64,000 nucleotides of DNA from contig OZ241991.1 of the NCBI GenBank assembly GCA_965204095.1, forward strand, positions 3,286,001-3,350,000. The letters run 5' to 3'. The position numbers and the translations under genes are program-made. Positions within the stretch are counted from its first letter, which is position 1. Each line of letters begins with the position of its first letter. Under the pieces are notes generated by a model, which ran no database searches, was not told where the DNA came from, and worked only from the letters and a program-made list of their open reading frames with translations. This DNA is from JAPPLB01 sp965204095. GTDB taxonomy: Bacteria; Acidobacteriota; Terriglobia; Bryobacterales; UBA6623. Of the stretch, positions 18,479-27,185 are shown piece after piece.

Positions 18479-18729
18479 TGACGACAACCCGTATTGTTCG
18501 AATCGGCAACTCTCAGGGGTTTCGGATTCCCAAAGCCATCTTGGAGCAAGCAGAGTTGCCGACGGAAGTCGAGCTCAGGGCCGAGCCCGGGAGACTGGTC
18601 CTCACAGCGGCGCGCCAGCCCCGCGCAGGGTGGGTTGACGCCGCTAGGGATATGCACGCTCGGGGCTACGATCAACTCCTTGATCCGCCGCAATCGACTG
18701 ACTTCGACAGTAAGGAATGGGAGTGGTAG
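18478..18729 (+). CDS. mazE: MazE/AbrB-type antitoxin
   Basis: An 83-residue protein with the AbrB-like swapped-hairpin DNA-binding domain at the start (TTTRIVRIGNSQGFRIPKA, then VELRAEPGRLVLTA). The flexible C-terminal tail (GYDQLLDPPQSTDF, ending SKEWEW) is acidic and aromatic, typical for wrapping MazF. The mazF ATG lies 13 bases inside its 3' end in another frame. The pair likely represses its own promoter through the two palindromes just upstream. Confidence 0.88.
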   Translation: MTTTRIVRIGNSQGFRIPKAILEQAELPTEVELRAEPGRLVLTAARQPRAGWVDAARDMHARGYDQLLDPPQSTDFDSKEWEW

Positions 18730-19049
18730 TCTGCCGCCGCGGTGACGTGCACCTCGTGAGTCTCGATCCAACGACCGGCAGTGAGATTCGCAAGACACGC
18801 CCGTGTCTCGTTCTCTCGCCCAACGAGCTGAATCAATACCTGCGCACGACGATCGTAGCCCCCATGACCACCGGCGGACGGGCCTATCCGTGGCGTGTGC
18901 CGTGCCGCTTTCAGAAACGTGCCGGCTTCGTGTCCGTAGACCAGATTCGAGCGGTTGATACGGCACGGTTGACCAGGCGGCTTGGCCGGCTTTCACCGGC
19001 AACCGTGACCAAGGTGCTGCAAGCCTTGCAGGAAATGTTCGCTTCCTGA
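18717..19049 (+). CDS. mazF: MazF/PemK-family endoribonuclease toxin
   Basis: A 110-residue toxin of normal length. The motifs RRGDVHLVSLDPTTGSEIRK, TRPCLVLSP, TTIVAPMTTG and GFVSVDQIRAVDTARL define the PemK/MazF fold. The arginine and threonine near the start and in RKTRP are the usual active-site region for cutting single-stranded RNA. ATG 18717 overlaps mazE. Its stop TGA abuts a decayed copy of the dispersed repeat. Confidence 0.9.
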   Translation: MGVVVCRRGDVHLVSLDPTTGSEIRKTRPCLVLSPNELNQYLRTTIVAPMTTGGRAYPWRVPCRFQKRAGFVSVDQIRAVDTARLTRRLGRLSPATVTKVLQALQEMFAS

Positions 19050-19188
19050 CCTGCTTTTCTCATCACGTGGCGAGGCGAAGTGCGTCAGAGAGCCGTCAGG
19101 ACGAGGCGCGCGTCGCCCGCGTCGGCAACACGGCCTTTACGGTTATTCACGAATCGCGGGACACGAAACACGAATCACGGCCTTGGCA
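19050..19188. repeat. Dispersed TIR repeat, decayed copy (left end and subtype B core)
   Basis: Starts with CCTGCTTTTCTCATCACGTG, then GGCGAGGCGAAGTGCGT, then the subtype B core GGCCTTTACGGTTATTCACG and several CACGAATCACGG-like units. No right terminal repeat follows. The rest of the space up to the S1 gene at 19435 shows no convincing gene, although one frame runs open from 19183. Confidence 0.7.
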
Positions 19189-19434
19189 CATGGCCATTGT
19201 GTTCGTCGTGGGTGCGCAAGGGACGCACAATCAGAAACCCCCGCCCGGACCGCCGCGCATTCCGCCCGGTCGCCGCTTTCCTGCGCGTTGTGGCGCGGCA
19301 TGGGCGGCATATTGCCCCTGAGCCGGTGTCCGCACAACGTCCGCTGTTCCCGTGGCTCTCCAGGCTCGTTCCGTGCCGGCGAACGCTGCCGTCGTACCCC
19401 TGTGTCACAATGTGGATTGGCGCAAGGGAAAGCA

Positions 19435-21192
19435 ATGAAGCAAGCTGAACCGAAGGCATCCGCGGGCTTGGTGCCCGGCCAGCCCGCGCCCATCTCCGCT
19501 GAAGAGGAAAGGGCCTTTGAAAGCCAGGACGTCGACTTGAGCGAACTGCTCGACGAATGGGAACACCCAGGAAATCATGTCCCCTCGGATGCGTTCTCTG
19601 ATGGGCTGCTCCAGGGAACGGTGGTGAGCGTGCGCGGCGACGGTCTTTTTGTCGACATCGGCCAGAAGTCCGAAGCGTTTTTGCCTCTCGAATCTGCGAA
19701 GAACCCTTCCGCGCCGGACGGCAACCTGGATCTCTCAGTGGGAGACTCTGTGCTGGTCTCCATCACCGGGCGCTCTGCGGACGGCTGCCTGACTCTTTCT
19801 CGCGTCATCGCCGAGCGCCCCAGTGACTGGTCACAGCTCGAGATGGCTTTCCGGAACGGTACCGCCATCACCGGCGCCGTCAAGGAAGTCGTCAAGGGCG
19901 GCTTGGCCGTGGACGTGGGCTCGCGCGCCTTCATGCCGGCTTCGCGAACCGGTGTCCGGGATTCGGAGGACCTCAAGAAGCTGGTCGGTCAGGAAGTCCG
20001 TTGCCGCATTATCCAGCTTGACGTCGACGACGAGAACATCATTGTCGACCGCCGCGTGATCCTTGAAGAAGAGCGCGAAGAGGCGCGACGCAACACCATC
20101 GCCGGCCTCCAGCCCGGTATGGTCGTGAAGGGCGTCATCCGAAGTGTGCGAGGCTTTGGCGCGTTCGTGGACCTCGGCGGCGTCGACGGCCTGCTGCACG
20201 TCTCGGATATTTCGTACTCGCGTGTGAAAGATCCGGCCGCTGTTCTATCGGAAGGCCGGGAACTCGAGGTCAAGGTCCTGAAGATCGAGAAGGGCGGAGA
20301 GCGGATCTCGGTCGGGCTGAAGCAAATGAATCCCGACCCATGGACACTGGTCGCCGAGAAGCTCCACGTCGGCGATCGCGTGAAGGGCACGATAACGCGC
20401 CTCAAGGATTTCGGCGCTTTCGTCGAGATCGAGTCGGGTGTCGAAGGGCTGATCCACATTTCGGAAATGTCCTGGGCGCGTAAGGTCCGGCATCCGAGGG
20501 ATCTGCTGAACATCGGTGACGCCGTCGAGGTCGTCGTGCTCGATTTCAAGCCTGCTGAGCGGCGTATCGGACTCGGCTTGAAGCAGGCTCTGGGCGATCC
20601 TTGGGAGCGCGCCGCCAAGGAACTCGAACCAGGCGCGGTTGTTGAAGGCGTGGTGCGTAACCTCGCGAAGTTCGGCGCCTTCATCGAAGTGTCTGACGGC
20701 ATCGAGGGTCTGCTGCATGTCTCCGATATCACCACCGGGAAGCGTCTCGATCATCCCCGCGAAATGCTGAAGGCCGATCAGAAGGTGAAGGTCGTGGTGC
20801 TCGAGCTGGATTGCGAGAAGAGGCGCTTGAAGCTGGGCATGAAACAACTCGAGCCCGATTCGCAGGATGTCTTCCTGATGTCCTGCGAAGTAGGCGACAC
20901 CGTGACCGGTCGTGTGCTTCGTGTGAAGCAGACCCAAGCGCTCGTCGAGTTGGGCGAGGGTGTCCGGGCTATCTGCCCGATCGAAGAGTCGCTTGCATCG
21001 GCAGCCCCGGCAAGCGGCAGCGCCGGCGCCAGCGTCTCCTCGCTCGGGGCGATGCTGCAGGCCGCCTGGAAGAGCGGCGGCAAAGACGCTGGCGGCGCGG
21101 GGAGCGAACCGCTCAAGGCGGGGCAAGTGCGTAGCTTTCGGGTGTCCGGATTGGACCCCTCGCAAAAGTTGATAGAGTTGATCCTGGACTAG
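19435..21192 (+). CDS. rpsA: 30S ribosomal protein S1 (six S1 domains)
   Basis: About 585 residues from ATG 19435 behind AAGGGAA. Six S1/OB RNA-binding repeats can be read in order, beginning at LLQGTVVSVRGDGLFVDIG, ITGAVKEVVKGGLAVDVG, VVKGVIRSVRGFGAFVDLG, VKGTITRLKDFGAFVEIES, VEGVVRNLAKFGAFIEVSD and VTGRVLRVKQTQALVELG. Domains 3-5 have the strong GLLHVSD or GLIHISE signature. Such proteins bring mRNA to the 30S subunit. The frame is open 84 codons further upstream, but that part has no S1 features and overlaps repeat sequence. Confidence 0.93.
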   Translation: MKQAEPKASAGLVPGQPAPISAEEERAFESQDVDLSELLDEWEHPGNHVPSDAFSDGLLQGTVVSVRGDGLFVDIGQKSEAFLPLESAKNPSAPDGNLDLSVGDSVLVSITGRSADGCLTLSRVIAERPSDWSQLEMAFRNGTAITGAVKEVVKGGLAVDVGSRAFMPASRTGVRDSEDLKKLVGQEVRCRIIQLDVDDENIIVDRRVILEEEREEARRNTIAGLQPGMVVKGVIRSVRGFGAFVDLGGVDGLLHVSDISYSRVKDPAAVLSEGRELEVKVLKIEKGGERISVGLKQMNPDPWTLVAEKLHVGDRVKGTITRLKDFGAFVEIESGVEGLIHISEMSWARKVRHPRDLLNIGDAVEVVVLDFKPAERRIGLGLKQALGDPWERAAKELEPGAVVEGVVRNLAKFGAFIEVSDGIEGLLHVSDITTGKRLDHPREMLKADQKVKVVVLELDCEKRRLKLGMKQLEPDSQDVFLMSCEVGDTVTGRVLRVKQTQALVELGEGVRAICPIEESLASAAPASGSAGASVSSLGAMLQAAWKSGGKDAGGAGSEPLKAGQVRSFRVSGLDPSQKLIELILD

Positions 21193-21243
21193 TCTCCAGA
21201 GCCCATTGCATTCTTCACAAGACCAGCCCACAGGAGCACCATC

Positions 21244-22272
21244 ATGTCGAAACTCCACAATAAAGTTCTCTTGAACGTTCTCTTCGCTCTTCTCTTGATC
21301 GCCTGCGGAGGCGGCGAGCCTCCTCCCGAAGCTTCGCCGGATCACGGCGCGGGGACGGTCGTCAAGCTCGATCCCGCCCTTGACGCCATCGTTCCCGCCG
21401 ACTACAAGATCGAAAAGCTGAGCGGCGGTTTTATGTTCACCGAGGGACCGCTGTGGAGGATTGAGGGCGGCCCGCACCTGCTTTTTAGCGATGTCCGCGG
21501 GAACGCCATCTACAAATGGGACGCCGGCTCGGGCGAGGTCAGCGACTTCCGCAAACCGGTCTTCGAGGGCGAGTACGAAGAAGGCCGCTACGTCGGCTCG
21601 AACGGTCTCACCCGCGACCCCCAGGGGCGCCTCATCATCTGCGAGCACGGCAACCGGCGCATCTTGCGCATCGAGCAGGACAACGCGGAAACTGTCATCG
21701 CCGAACGCTACAACTCCAAGCGCCTCAACAGCCCCAACGACATCGTTTACAAGTCGGACGGCTGGGCCTACTTCACCGATCCGCCCTACGGTTTGGCGGG
21801 CCTGGATGACGACCCGGCGAAGGAACTGGACTTCAACGGCATCTACCGCCTCGGTCCGGACGGTGAGCTGGAGTTGCTGAACGACAAGCAGACCCGGCCC
21901 AACGGCCTCGGCTTCTCCCCCGACGAGAAGACGCTCTACGTCGCCAACTCCGACGCCGCTCACAAGGTCTGGATGGCCTATGGCGTCAAAGACGATGGCA
22001 CTCTCGATGAAGGCCGTGTCTTCGCCGACGCTACTTCTGAGACAGCCGAAGGCCTGCCCGACGGCCTCAAGCTCGACAAGCAGGGAAACCTCTACCTGAC
22101 CGGGCCCGGAGGCGTTTGGATCTATAACCCCGAAGGCAAGCATCTCGGCAGCATTCAGCCGGAGGAAGTCCCCGCCAACGTTGCTTGGGGCGACGACGGC
22201 AAGACGCTCTACATGACCGCCCGTACGGGACTGTATCGCATCGCCCTTAACGCCGAAGGTACGTTGCCCTAG
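21244..22272 (+). CDS. SMP-30/gluconolactonase-family lipoprotein
   Basis: A 342-residue exported six-bladed propeller that probably hydrolyses sugar lactones. The signal ends in a lipobox, FALLLIACGGG. Family motifs are FMFTEGPLWRIEGGPHLLFS, GSNGLTRDPQGRLIICEHGN, LNSPNDIVYKSDGWAYFTDP, PNGLGFSPDEKTLYVANSD and EGLPDGLKLDKQGNLYLTGP. The metal-binding Glu, Asn and Asp positions are in place. AGGAG lies seven bases before ATG 21244. The S1 gene ends 51 bases upstream, but the functions look unrelated. Confidence 0.92.
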   Translation: MSKLHNKVLLNVLFALLLIACGGGEPPPEASPDHGAGTVVKLDPALDAIVPADYKIEKLSGGFMFTEGPLWRIEGGPHLLFSDVRGNAIYKWDAGSGEVSDFRKPVFEGEYEEGRYVGSNGLTRDPQGRLIICEHGNRRILRIEQDNAETVIAERYNSKRLNSPNDIVYKSDGWAYFTDPPYGLAGLDDDPAKELDFNGIYRLGPDGELELLNDKQTRPNGLGFSPDEKTLYVANSDAAHKVWMAYGVKDDGTLDEGRVFADATSETAEGLPDGLKLDKQGNLYLTGPGGVWIYNPEGKHLGSIQPEEVPANVAWGDDGKTLYMTARTGLYRIALNAEGTLP

Positions 22273-22306
22273 CCGCCGTTCCGTTCCTCGGGCGGCAACC
22301 CGAATG

Positions 22307-22485
22307 CCTGACCCGCATTTCTCACCACGCGGCGAGGTGAAGTGCGTGAGAGTGCCGTCAGGCCGAGCCGCGCGCCGCTTGGCGCGCGCAACATGGTCTT
22401 TAAGGTTTTTCACGAATCACGAGTCACGAAACACGGCCTTTCTCTAGCGTGCTTCGACCGTCGGGTGGTGAGACATGCAGACTAG
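22307..22485. repeat. Dispersed TIR repeat, copy 3 (full, subtype B)
   Basis: The left end CCCGCATTTCTCACCACGCG pairs with the right end GGGTGGTGAGACATGCAG. The core differs from subtype A: it has CACGAATCACGAGTCACGAA and CACGGCCTTTCTCTAGCGTG in place of the GAGCACGGCAAGCAAGCG part. The right end contains the ATG start (22475) of endonuclease IV. Confidence 0.85.
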
Positions 22486-23365
22486 CGGCACCTTCCAGAC
22501 CCCGCGGATCGGCGCGCACGTCTCCATCGGTGGCCGCTTGACGAAGGCAGTCGTTCGCGCCCTCGAATCCGGCTGCAACACGCTGCAGATCTTCTCTCGC
22601 AGTCCCCGCATGTGGCGTAGCGCGCCCCTCGATCTGAACGCCGTAGCGGAGTTTCGGGAACTGCGCGCCGAGCACGGCCTGCGTCCCCTCGTGATCCACA
22701 GCAACTACCTCACCAACCTCGCTGCGGCCGACTCCGCCGTCCGTGACAAGTCCATCACGGCGTTTCGGGATGAAATGCAGCGGGCTCGCCTGCTTGGCGC
22801 CGACTATCTCGTCATCCATCCCGGCAGCTACAAAGGGCAGGCCATCGACAGCGCCATCCGCACTCTGGCCGACTCCGTAGCCGAAGCCGCCGGGAACGCC
22901 GCCTGGAACGGCTTCACGTTACTGCTGGAAAACACCGCCGGGGGCGGGCAAACCCTCGGACGAGAGTTCGGGGAGCTTGCCGAGATGCGTGACCGTATCC
23001 GGATGAATGCCGACCTCCCCGTCGGCTTCTGTCTCGATACAGCGCACTGCTATGAAGCTGGCTTCGATCTCACCACGACCAGGGAACTCGAGGCCACGCT
23101 CCATCGAATCGACCAAAGCATCGGACTCGCCAATATTCCCGTGCTTCACGCCAACGATTCCAAAACCGCTCTCGGCTCGCGACGCGACCGCCACGAGAAC
23201 ATCGGGCGCGGCTTCCTGGGACGTGAAACATTCCGCCGCCTGTTGCGCCATCCCGGTCTGCAGGGCAAGACGTTCATCCTCGAAACGCCCGCCGATGAAC
23301 ACGGAACATACCGCAGGGACGTCCGTGAGCTGTACTCGCTCGTCCGTCCCCAAGCCGGCGGCTGA
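22475..23365 (+). CDS. nfo: Endonuclease IV (AP endonuclease)
   Basis: A 296-residue TIM-barrel zinc enzyme that cuts abasic sites during base-excision repair. Motifs in order are RIGAHVSIGG, VIHSNYLTNLA, DYLVIHPGSYKG, LLLENTAGGG, VGFCLDTAHCYEAGFD, VLHANDSKTALGSRRDRHEN and FILETP, carrying the histidine, glutamate and aspartate zinc ligands. The start ATG 22475 and the SD-like GGTGAG three bases before it both lie in the terminal inverted repeat of a dispersed element. Residues M1-Q2 are thus repeat-derived, and the native sequence seems to begin near PRIGAH. A strong hairpin with eight T follows about 210 bases after the stop. Confidence 0.93.
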   Translation: MQTSGTFQTPRIGAHVSIGGRLTKAVVRALESGCNTLQIFSRSPRMWRSAPLDLNAVAEFRELRAEHGLRPLVIHSNYLTNLAAADSAVRDKSITAFRDEMQRARLLGADYLVIHPGSYKGQAIDSAIRTLADSVAEAAGNAAWNGFTLLLENTAGGGQTLGREFGELAEMRDRIRMNADLPVGFCLDTAHCYEAGFDLTTTRELEATLHRIDQSIGLANIPVLHANDSKTALGSRRDRHENIGRGFLGRETFRRLLRHPGLQGKTFILETPADEHGTYRRDVRELYSLVRPQAGG

Positions 23366-23995
23366 CCTGAAACTTCCTGTTTATCAAGCCGGGTTGACAC
23401 TCATCCGGATGTTTCCTGTTTGAATGCTCCGCCCACGAGCGGAGAAAAAACGGGCCGTCAGACATTTCTTCTGGAGCGAACCAGGCCCCACCAAATGCTT
23501 TTCACGAATCACGAGACACGAATCACGAATCACGGCTTTTATGCTTTTCACGTGGCTCGAACGGTACACGGGGGTACTGAAGCCCTTCAGTCTTTTTTTT
23601 GCCGCCCGGCTTGCTTAGCATGAAGATCATGGCTCCTGATCAAGGCCTGGATTCGTTCCCTGCGAGCGCCTGCGCAGTGAAATCCTTGCCGCTTCAGATC
23701 GTCTTGTTCGGGCGCGTTCCCTGCAAAGGTTTCCCACCATTCCCCGGCATTTCCCACGATTTCCCGGCATTTCCCAGGTACCCCCCCCCCCCCGCGCATC
23801 AAGTGCCCCGGATGCGAAGCAAAGTTCCGGGCGCGCATCGAGTCTGGCCGAGCCGGAGCCTCGCGAACATCGGACGGCAGCCCCTTGTTTCACCTTGCAT
23901 GGTCCGCTACGGGGCGGGGGCGGCTCTAGGAGTCTGTCACTATAGTCATAGGAAATACTGCGGAACCGAGGACTGGAACGTATATTGCTCGCCCC
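23366..23995. other. Long intergenic region with repeats and a C-tract
   Basis: This holds a short run of CACGAATCACGA-type units (about 23498-23540), an intrinsic terminator (listed separately), and irregular TTTCCC repeats (23728-23776). A run of 13 C follows (23781-23793). Directly after the C-run one frame reads RIKCPGCEAKFRARIESG, the look of a zinc-ribbon start, but it stops within about 45 codons, so it may be a gene fragment. No complete gene is evident. Confidence 0.5.
23576..23600 (+). terminator. Rho-independent terminator
   Basis: ACTGAA-GCCC-TTCAGT forms a six-pair stem (a seventh G-C pair would leave only a two-base loop) and is followed by CTTTTTTTT. It is placed to end transcription from nfo. 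Confidence 0.75.
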
Positions 23996-26440
23996 ATGCC
24001 GGAGAAGCCCTATAACCCGCAAGAAATCGAAGCCCGCTGGCAGGCTGAATGGGACAAGGCCGGCCTGTTTCGAGCCGGCCTCGACCCGTCGCGCCCCAAG
24101 TACTACGTACTCGAAATGCTGCCCTATCCCAGCGGTACGCTTCACATGGGCCACATGCGCAACTACTCGATCGGCGACGCCCTCGCGCGCTACAAGTGGA
24201 TGCGGGGCTTCCGTGTCCTGCACCCCATGGGCTGGGATTCCTTCGGCCTGCCGGCTGAGAACGCCGCCATCCAGAACAACCGCGACCCCGGCGAATGGAC
24301 CCGCGCCAACATCGCCGCCATGAAAGATCAGCTTCAGCGCTTCGGCTTCAGCTACGACTGGTCGACCGAGATCTCGAGTTGCGAGCCCGAGTACTACCGC
24401 TGGAATCAATGGCTCTTCCTCGAGATGTACGAGCGCGGCCTGGCCTATCGCAAGAAAGCCGAGGTGAACTGGTGCCCGAAATGCGCCACCGTGCTGGCCA
24501 ACGAACAGGTCGTTGATGACCGCTGCTGGCGCCACGAGGATACTGTTGTCGAGCAGCGCAGCCTGGACCAATGGTTCCTGCGCACGACCGCTTACTCCGT
24601 GCAACTCCTGGATGATCACAAGGAGCTTGAAGAGGGCTGGCCCGAGCGCGTCCTCAGCATGCAGAAGCATTGGATCGGCCGCTCCACCGGCACCGAGGTC
24701 GACTTCCGGCTCGCTGGCTCCGACGAGAAGATCTCCGTCTTTACGACACGTGTGGACACGATCTTCGGCGCAACCTGCGTGATTCTGGCGCCCCAACATC
24801 CGTGGGTCGCAAAGTTTGGACTTCAGCACAAAGCCCGGCCGCTGATCGACTCCATCGAGCAGCGCGACCCGGCCGATGTCGAAAAACTCGGCGTCGATAC
24901 CGGCCGCTTCGTCGTCAATCCCTACAGCGGTGAGAAGACTCCGGTCTGGATCGGCAACTTCGTCCTGATGACGTACGGCACCGGAGCGATCATGGCCGTG
25001 CCGGCGCACGATCAACGCGACTTCGAGTTCTGCCGCAAGTACGGCATCGCCGTGCGGCCGGTCATCCGCCCCTTCGACGGCGCTCTAGCCGTCGAAGCCG
25101 ACATGAACGAAGCTTTCGTGACCTACGGCGTCGCCGAGAACTCGGGGCCATTCAGCGGCTTGCCCAGCGCCCACGCGATTGAAGCCATGAACGCCCACGG
25201 CGAGGAGAAGGGCTTCGCCAAGTCCGCCGTCACCTACCGCCTCAAGGATTGGGGCATCTCGCGGCAACGCTATTGGGGCACGCCGATTCCCATGATCCAC
25301 TGCGCCGCGTGCGGCGTGGTCCCGGTGCCCAAGAAGGATCTGCCGGTCGTGCTCCCGGCCAACGTCAGGCTGACCGGCACGGGCGAATCGCCGCTCAAGC
25401 AGGTCCCCGAGTTTCTCAATGTCGACTGCCCGCAGTGCGACGGGCCCGCCGAACGTGAGTGCGACACGATGGACACGTTCATCGACTCATCCTGGTACTT
25501 CTACCGCTATTGCGATCCGAACAACGACGAAGCCCCCTTCGATACGGCGAACGTTTCTGCCTGGTTTCCCATCGACCAATACATCGGAGGCGTCGAGCAT
25601 GCCGTGCTGCATCTGATTTATGCCCGCTTTTTCACGAAGGTGATGCGCGACTTCGGCCTGATCGATTGGAACGAGCCCGCGACTCGCCTGTTTACTCAGG
25701 GCATGGTCATCCGTGACGGCATGAAGATGTCCAAGAGCAAGGGCAACGTCATCAGCGCCGATGATTTCTTGCAGGAACACGGCGCAGACGTTGCCCGCGT
25801 GTTTTCGTTGTTCGCCGCGCCTCCTGAAAAGGACCTCGATTGGAACGACGCAGGGGTCGAGGGCATGCAGAGGTTTCTGACACGGCTCTACCGTTTCGCC
25901 ACCAGGAACGCAGCAGTCGGAGCGGGAGAACCCCCTGAGCCCGCCCATGATACCGACCGTGCTCTGCTTCGCAAGCTGCACCAGACGATCCAGAAGATCA
26001 CCGGCGACTTCGACACCCGCTGGCACTTCAACACGTCTCTGGCGGCGCTCATGGAACTGCTGAATGATCTTTACGCCCATGAGGCGCAACTGTCCGCGGG
26101 CGTCTTGCGTGAGGTCGTCTCGAAGACCGTGCTGCTCATGGGGCCCTTCGCGCCCCATCTTGCCGAACAGTTGTGGCGCGAACTGGGTAACGATGAGTTC
26201 ATCCTCAAAATGCAGTGGCCTGAGTTCGATCCTGTCCTGGCCAGGGAAGACGAAATCGAGATCCCGGTTCAAGTCAACGGAAAGTTGCGGTCACGATTGA
26301 CGATCGCACGTGGCGGCGCTCGCGAAGACATCGAGCAGCTCGCGCAGGAGGATAAGAAAATTCAGCCGCACATCGACGGCAAAACCATCCGCAAGATTGT
26401 CGTGGTCCCCGACAAGCTCGTCAATATCGTCGCGACCTGA
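23996..26440 (+). CDS. leuS: Leucyl-tRNA synthetase
   Basis: An 814-residue class I synthetase that charges tRNA-Leu. The HIGH motif appears as HMGH in YPSGTLHMGHMRNYSIGDAL, and KMSKS as GMKMSKSKGNVIS. The zinc-ribbon region CPKCATVLANEQ and the editing domain (VFTTRVDTIFGATC, YGTGAIMAVPAHDQRDFEF) are present. The C-terminal domain ends KIVVVPDKLVNIV, as usual. It is slightly shorter than the E. coli enzyme but within family range. ATG 23996 has no strong ribosome site. Confidence 0.97.
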   Translation: MPEKPYNPQEIEARWQAEWDKAGLFRAGLDPSRPKYYVLEMLPYPSGTLHMGHMRNYSIGDALARYKWMRGFRVLHPMGWDSFGLPAENAAIQNNRDPGEWTRANIAAMKDQLQRFGFSYDWSTEISSCEPEYYRWNQWLFLEMYERGLAYRKKAEVNWCPKCATVLANEQVVDDRCWRHEDTVVEQRSLDQWFLRTTAYSVQLLDDHKELEEGWPERVLSMQKHWIGRSTGTEVDFRLAGSDEKISVFTTRVDTIFGATCVILAPQHPWVAKFGLQHKARPLIDSIEQRDPADVEKLGVDTGRFVVNPYSGEKTPVWIGNFVLMTYGTGAIMAVPAHDQRDFEFCRKYGIAVRPVIRPFDGALAVEADMNEAFVTYGVAENSGPFSGLPSAHAIEAMNAHGEEKGFAKSAVTYRLKDWGISRQRYWGTPIPMIHCAACGVVPVPKKDLPVVLPANVRLTGTGESPLKQVPEFLNVDCPQCDGPAERECDTMDTFIDSSWYFYRYCDPNNDEAPFDTANVSAWFPIDQYIGGVEHAVLHLIYARFFTKVMRDFGLIDWNEPATRLFTQGMVIRDGMKMSKSKGNVISADDFLQEHGADVARVFSLFAAPPEKDLDWNDAGVEGMQRFLTRLYRFATRNAAVGAGEPPEPAHDTDRALLRKLHQTIQKITGDFDTRWHFNTSLAALMELLNDLYAHEAQLSAGVLREVVSKTVLLMGPFAPHLAEQLWRELGNDEFILKMQWPEFDPVLAREDEIEIPVQVNGKLRSRLTIARGGAREDIEQLAQEDKKIQPHIDGKTIRKIVVVPDKLVNIVAT

Positions 26441-26500
26441 CCTTCTCGCCGCGCAGCGAGACGACTTGTGTGGCCGTCCGGACGAAGCGCGATTTGCCTG
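26438..26500. repeat. Dispersed TIR repeat, degenerate remnant
   Basis: CCTTCTCGCCGCGCAGCGAG followed by GCCGTCCGGACGAAGCGCGA resembles the left third of the dispersed element with many changes. The rest is missing. Confidence 0.4.
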
Positions 26501-26577
26501 CGGCGTTGAGATTACTGGACGCTCATGACGCGAGCCTCGGCCATCAGGCCGCCGGAACAGGAAAGCGATACCGAACC

Positions 26578-27048
26578 ATGTCCCTGCACTTACGTCCCGC
26601 TGACCCAGCCGAGTATGACCATCTCAAGGAGATGATCATCGACGCGTTCGAGCCGATCACGTGGCAGAAAACCGCCGACGAACGGTTCGGACTCATGAAT
26701 GGCCTCGATTGGCGGGAGCGCTGGCGGCTCCAGCTTGAGAAAAGCTTCGATGCCCGGATCATCCTTGTCGGCGAGTTGGAAGGCGCGGTCGTCGCCTGCG
26801 CCACCGGCGTCTGCGACGAAGCAACCGCGATGGGCTTTATCGACATTCTCGCTGTCGCCTCGCAGCATCAAGGCAAGGGACTCGGGCGAAGCATGCTCCG
26901 CGGCATGCTGCGGCATTTCAAGGCGATGGGCGCCGTCTATGCCCACCTCGACTGCCTCACGACCAACGAGGTCGGCAATCGGCTCTACGCATCCGAAGGC
27001 TTCGAGGAAGGCATGCGCAGCATCCGCTGGATCAGGAAGATCCCCTGA
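26578..27048 (+). CDS. GNAT-family N-acetyltransferase
   Basis: About 156 residues from ATG 26578 (MSLHLRPADPAEYDHLKEM). The acetyl-CoA site is seen in FIDILAVASQHQGKGLGRSM, with Q-x-x-G-x-G and the following helix, and in the later YASEGFEEGMRSIRWIRK. The acceptor substrate is unknown. An in-frame extension back to 26470 runs into repeat-like sequence, so I reject it. Confidence 0.88.
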   Translation: MSLHLRPADPAEYDHLKEMIIDAFEPITWQKTADERFGLMNGLDWRERWRLQLEKSFDARIILVGELEGAVVACATGVCDEATAMGFIDILAVASQHQGKGLGRSMLRGMLRHFKAMGAVYAHLDCLTTNEVGNRLYASEGFEEGMRSIRWIRKIP

Positions 27049-27054
27049 TCTTCA

Positions 27055-27174
27055 CGAGCCGCTTGGCGCGCTCAGGTGTGGCGCCCTCATCGCCTTCTTC
27101 GGGCCACGAGACACGAATCACGGCCTTTGTCTCGCGTGCTTCCACCGTCGGACGGTGAGAAATGCAGGCTAAGA
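27055..27174. repeat. Dispersed TIR repeat, left-truncated copy (subtype B)
   Basis: It begins inside the element (GAGCCGCTTGGCGCGCTCAG), continues with CACGAGACACGAATCACGGC, and keeps the complete right end CGGTGAGAAATGCAGGCTAA. The ATG at 27162 in this end is an alternative start for the next gene. Confidence 0.8.
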
Positions 27175-27185
27175 TAATAAGAGCG

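Noticed and set aside
20245..22413. A 722-codon open frame antisense to rpsA and the SMP-30 gene
   Set aside because: It spans two well-supported genes on the other strand and a repeat, with no domain features of its own.
23498..23540. Tandem CACGAATCACGA units as a possible CRISPR array
   Set aside because: The units are about 10-14 bases, irregular and without spacers. They belong to the dispersed-repeat core, and no cas gene is present.
23627..25015. A 462-codon open frame antisense to leuS and its upstream region
   Set aside because: Antisense to a certain gene and running through a homopolymer C tract; no motif seen.
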